Below are positions 61,977-64,000 of a stretch of 64,000 nt of DNA, piece by piece (positions within the stretch are counted from its first letter, which is position 1; each line of letters opens with the position of its first letter). Source of the DNA: Cardinalis cardinalis (taxonomy: Eukaryota > Chordata > Aves > Passeriformes > Cardinalidae); NCBI GenBank assembly GCA_014549065.1, contig JACDOX010000013.1, positions 2,350,663 to 2,414,662 of the forward strand, in the 5' to 3' direction. Position numbers and translations under genes: made by a program. The notes under the pieces were generated by a model that searched no databases, had not been told where the DNA came from, and saw nothing but the letters and a program-made list of their open reading frames with translations.

Positions 61977-62617
61977 AAAGCTACTGGGATGTAACCCTTT
62001 GTTAGTAGCCATTCTGTGCATCACACAGTCAGTTAAGACACAGACTAAGTGTCCATGGAACATGAAACAAGTGTCCGTGAAACATGCCTGAAAAATGAGA
62101 GAAAATGCAATCTGAAAATTTTCAAGGAGTCTGGAGGGCAGTGGCAATTGTACCTGGTGATCCTGTTTGTTCCAAGTCTGTAGCAATTCTGGTATACACT
62201 TCATTGAGGTAGGAGAAGTAAGAAAGNAGGTGTGAGAGACCATACTTGAAGGAGGTGTAGTTTGATGCTTCCCCTGCAGGCTTTCTCACTGCAGTGTGTT
62301 CCTGAGAGGCCTTAACTGGATCTGAAAACTGCTCTTTTGCAGAACTCCTGAGGGAAAATTGGAACAGCATTGCCTTGCACCCTCATGGGAATGACTTCTT
62401 TCCTCCTTTCCTTGCAATGTGATACAAGGAGGGAAATTAATATTAATGTTTTTACTTCTATTTTTTAAATTGATTTAATCTAACAGCATTTGGAAAACCT
62501 TGAAGATCATAGTATGTTCACAAATTCAGCTAATTTGTTTGTTGCAAGGACCCCAGCCATGAAGTGTGTATATCCAAGGCAATTGTGAATTGAGACTTAA
62601 GCCATTCAAGCAAGTCT

Positions 62618-62645
62618 GTAAATAACATTCAGTAAATAACATTCA
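62618..62645. repeat. Perfect 14-base tandem duplication
   Basis: The word GTAAATAACATTCA is present twice in direct succession. Confidence 0.85.
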
Positions 62646-63599
62646 GCCTCCTGATTCCCAAAAAACATCCAGGCAGAGCCAAGAGCACGATGCTTTCAGC
62701 ACAACACTGCCCTCTGGAGCTCTCAGAGAGAGAGTTTGCAAACCAAACAAAGTGAAAGTAGAGGGGGAAAATAGGAAAAGGCCTTGGTCTCCAATGTAAA
62801 AATGAATAGCACAGTGTACACAGTGTAGTGAGTAAAGAAAGCAGCTATACTGCCAAAACAATGGAAGAATAAAGAAAATCATCCCCATCTCAAATGCCGG
62901 CAAATATTTTCCAGCATTGAATGGAAGGTGGAAAGAAATTGAAAATTTTAAACACACCTGGAAAGGGTGACCTACTGCAATATAAATTCTTTTTAATTTT
63001 GCTTAAAGGCATTTGGCAGCATTCTAAAAACAACAACAAAAATAATGAAACTATTGTGAAGGGNAAAAAATCATTTTCTTTCTCAAAAATCTATTTTAGA
63101 TGCACTTCTTTTTCTGNTGTACATCCTTTCATATTTTGATAGTGTTTGTGTCAACGCAAGGATGATATGTTACCTTGTACTGTCAAAAGCTTACCAAAAT
63201 AAACCTCATCAACAAGGCATTAAATAATAATATCACCTTTTTTTGAAGTTTTTATATTCTCTGTGATNTACTTATGCATATTTTTAAAAGAACTTAAATT
63301 ATTGATTCCCACCTTCCATCAAACCTGTCTAAGCAGTGAAGTGTATATAGAATGTTGTGTTGTACTAAGCTCTGTTAGAGAACAACCCACAACACTTAAT
63401 TGAAAGCATGGACTTGTTAGAAGTGAATTTCTTAAGTTTATGAAAGGCTGTCTTGCAAATATAGTAACAACCCATCATTGCTATTTCTGATGGCAGATAT
63501 TATTCTCAGTAATATATATGCATGGAATTGGATTCAAGGATTTAAGAATCATTCCAATACCTTCTCGACAAAGTATGTTTCTATGAAAGTAAATGATGG

Positions 63600-64000
63600 A
63601 AAATAGGAAGTTAGAAGGAACCTCTGGAGAGTATCTAGGGCAAACATCTGCTCCACTAAGGGTCAGCTATAGAAGTTGCTCAGAGCCACATTCAGTCAGG
63701 TTTTGAGTGCTTCCAAGGATGGAGGTTCCACAACCTTTTTGGGCAAATTGTTCCTTGCTTTGACAACCCTTATGATAAGACAGTTTCTTCTTATTTTTAA
63801 GTTGTATTTTCTGATTTTCAGTTTATGCCTATTGATCTTCATCCTGACACGGTGAAGAGTCTGCTTTTGACTTCTTTACTCCCACATGCCTGAGGCATTT
63901 ATACACCGATAAGATCCCCCCTTAAGCAGTTCCATCTCTCCATATCTCTCCCTATATGTCAGGTGTTCCAAACCCTTAATTGCCTTTGTGGCTCTTTGTT
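63600..64000 (-). mobile_element. CR1 LINE fragment running off the window end
   Basis: Read on the minus strand this is the 3' region of a CR1 element. Plus-strand words GAACCTCTGGAGAGTATCTA, CCAAGGATGGAGGTTCCACA and GGGCAAATTGTTCCTTGCTT, plus the CTGACACGGTGAAGAG block, keep the CR1 order. It lacks the last tail octamers and continues beyond the window. It is moderately diverged with no open frame. Confidence 0.85.

Larger units (their letters stand above)
58289..63599. other. Intergenic DNA, no gene seen
   Basis: The stretch is AT-rich with no recognised exon. Notable items are an LTR-like start word at 61964, a perfect 14-base tandem duplication at 62618-62645 and a cluster of seven Ns at 61324-61509. 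Confidence 0.5.

Noticed and set aside
1..64000. tRNA genes, CRISPR arrays, bacterial operons
   Set aside because: On reading both strands I saw no tRNA-like T-arm and box pattern I could support and no spaced direct repeats; the window is vertebrate nuclear DNA.

Overview
The window looks like a piece of a bird nuclear genome, probably a passerine or another neoavian. The evidence is several CR1 LINE fragments with the avian CR1 3' tail, LTR pieces of the kind common in songbird genomes (start TGTGGTGGTTTGA, end ACCATGACA), and two genes, SMIM30 and GPR85, which sit near each other in vertebrates upstream of the FOXP2 region. It is AT-rich with two sharp CpG islands. It is a draft assembly with scattered single N bases and one 995-base gap (6435-7429).

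Layout. 1-6416 is AT-rich intergenic DNA. 6422-7631 is an LTR element whose interior is the assembly gap; it has a perfect 5-bp target duplication. 7637-22,999 is intergenic, with an old CR1 (16690-17167) and a decayed LTR (20369-20756). A CpG island at 23,070-23,900 feeds the small gene SMIM30 (coding exon 24404-24589, + strand). 24.8-43.9 kb is intergenic, with one sizeable CR1 (29040-29945, minus strand) that keeps reverse-transcriptase remnants. A 1.7-kb CpG island at 44,040-45,750 is the promoter and 5' noncoding region of GPR85. The intact single-exon GPR85 coding region is 47137-48249 (+ strand, 370 codons), followed by an AT-rich 3' UTR with several polyadenylation signals up to about 50.6 kb. 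50.6-64 kb is intergenic, with a (CTTTT)n microsatellite, short tandem repeats and CR1 fragments, the last running off the window end.

Only two protein genes can be supported. SMIM30 encodes a 61-residue single-pass membrane micropeptide. GPR85 (SREB2) encodes an orphan class A receptor of brain. They are neighbours, but nothing in the sequence shows a shared pathway. I found no new multi-gene system. The most useful leads are the LTR around the gap, the same-strand arrangement of SMIM30 and GPR85, and motif-rich candidate regulatory elements in and upstream of GPR85. Exon boundaries, UTR ends and regulatory calls are inferred from sequence signals only; no transcript or conservation data were available.
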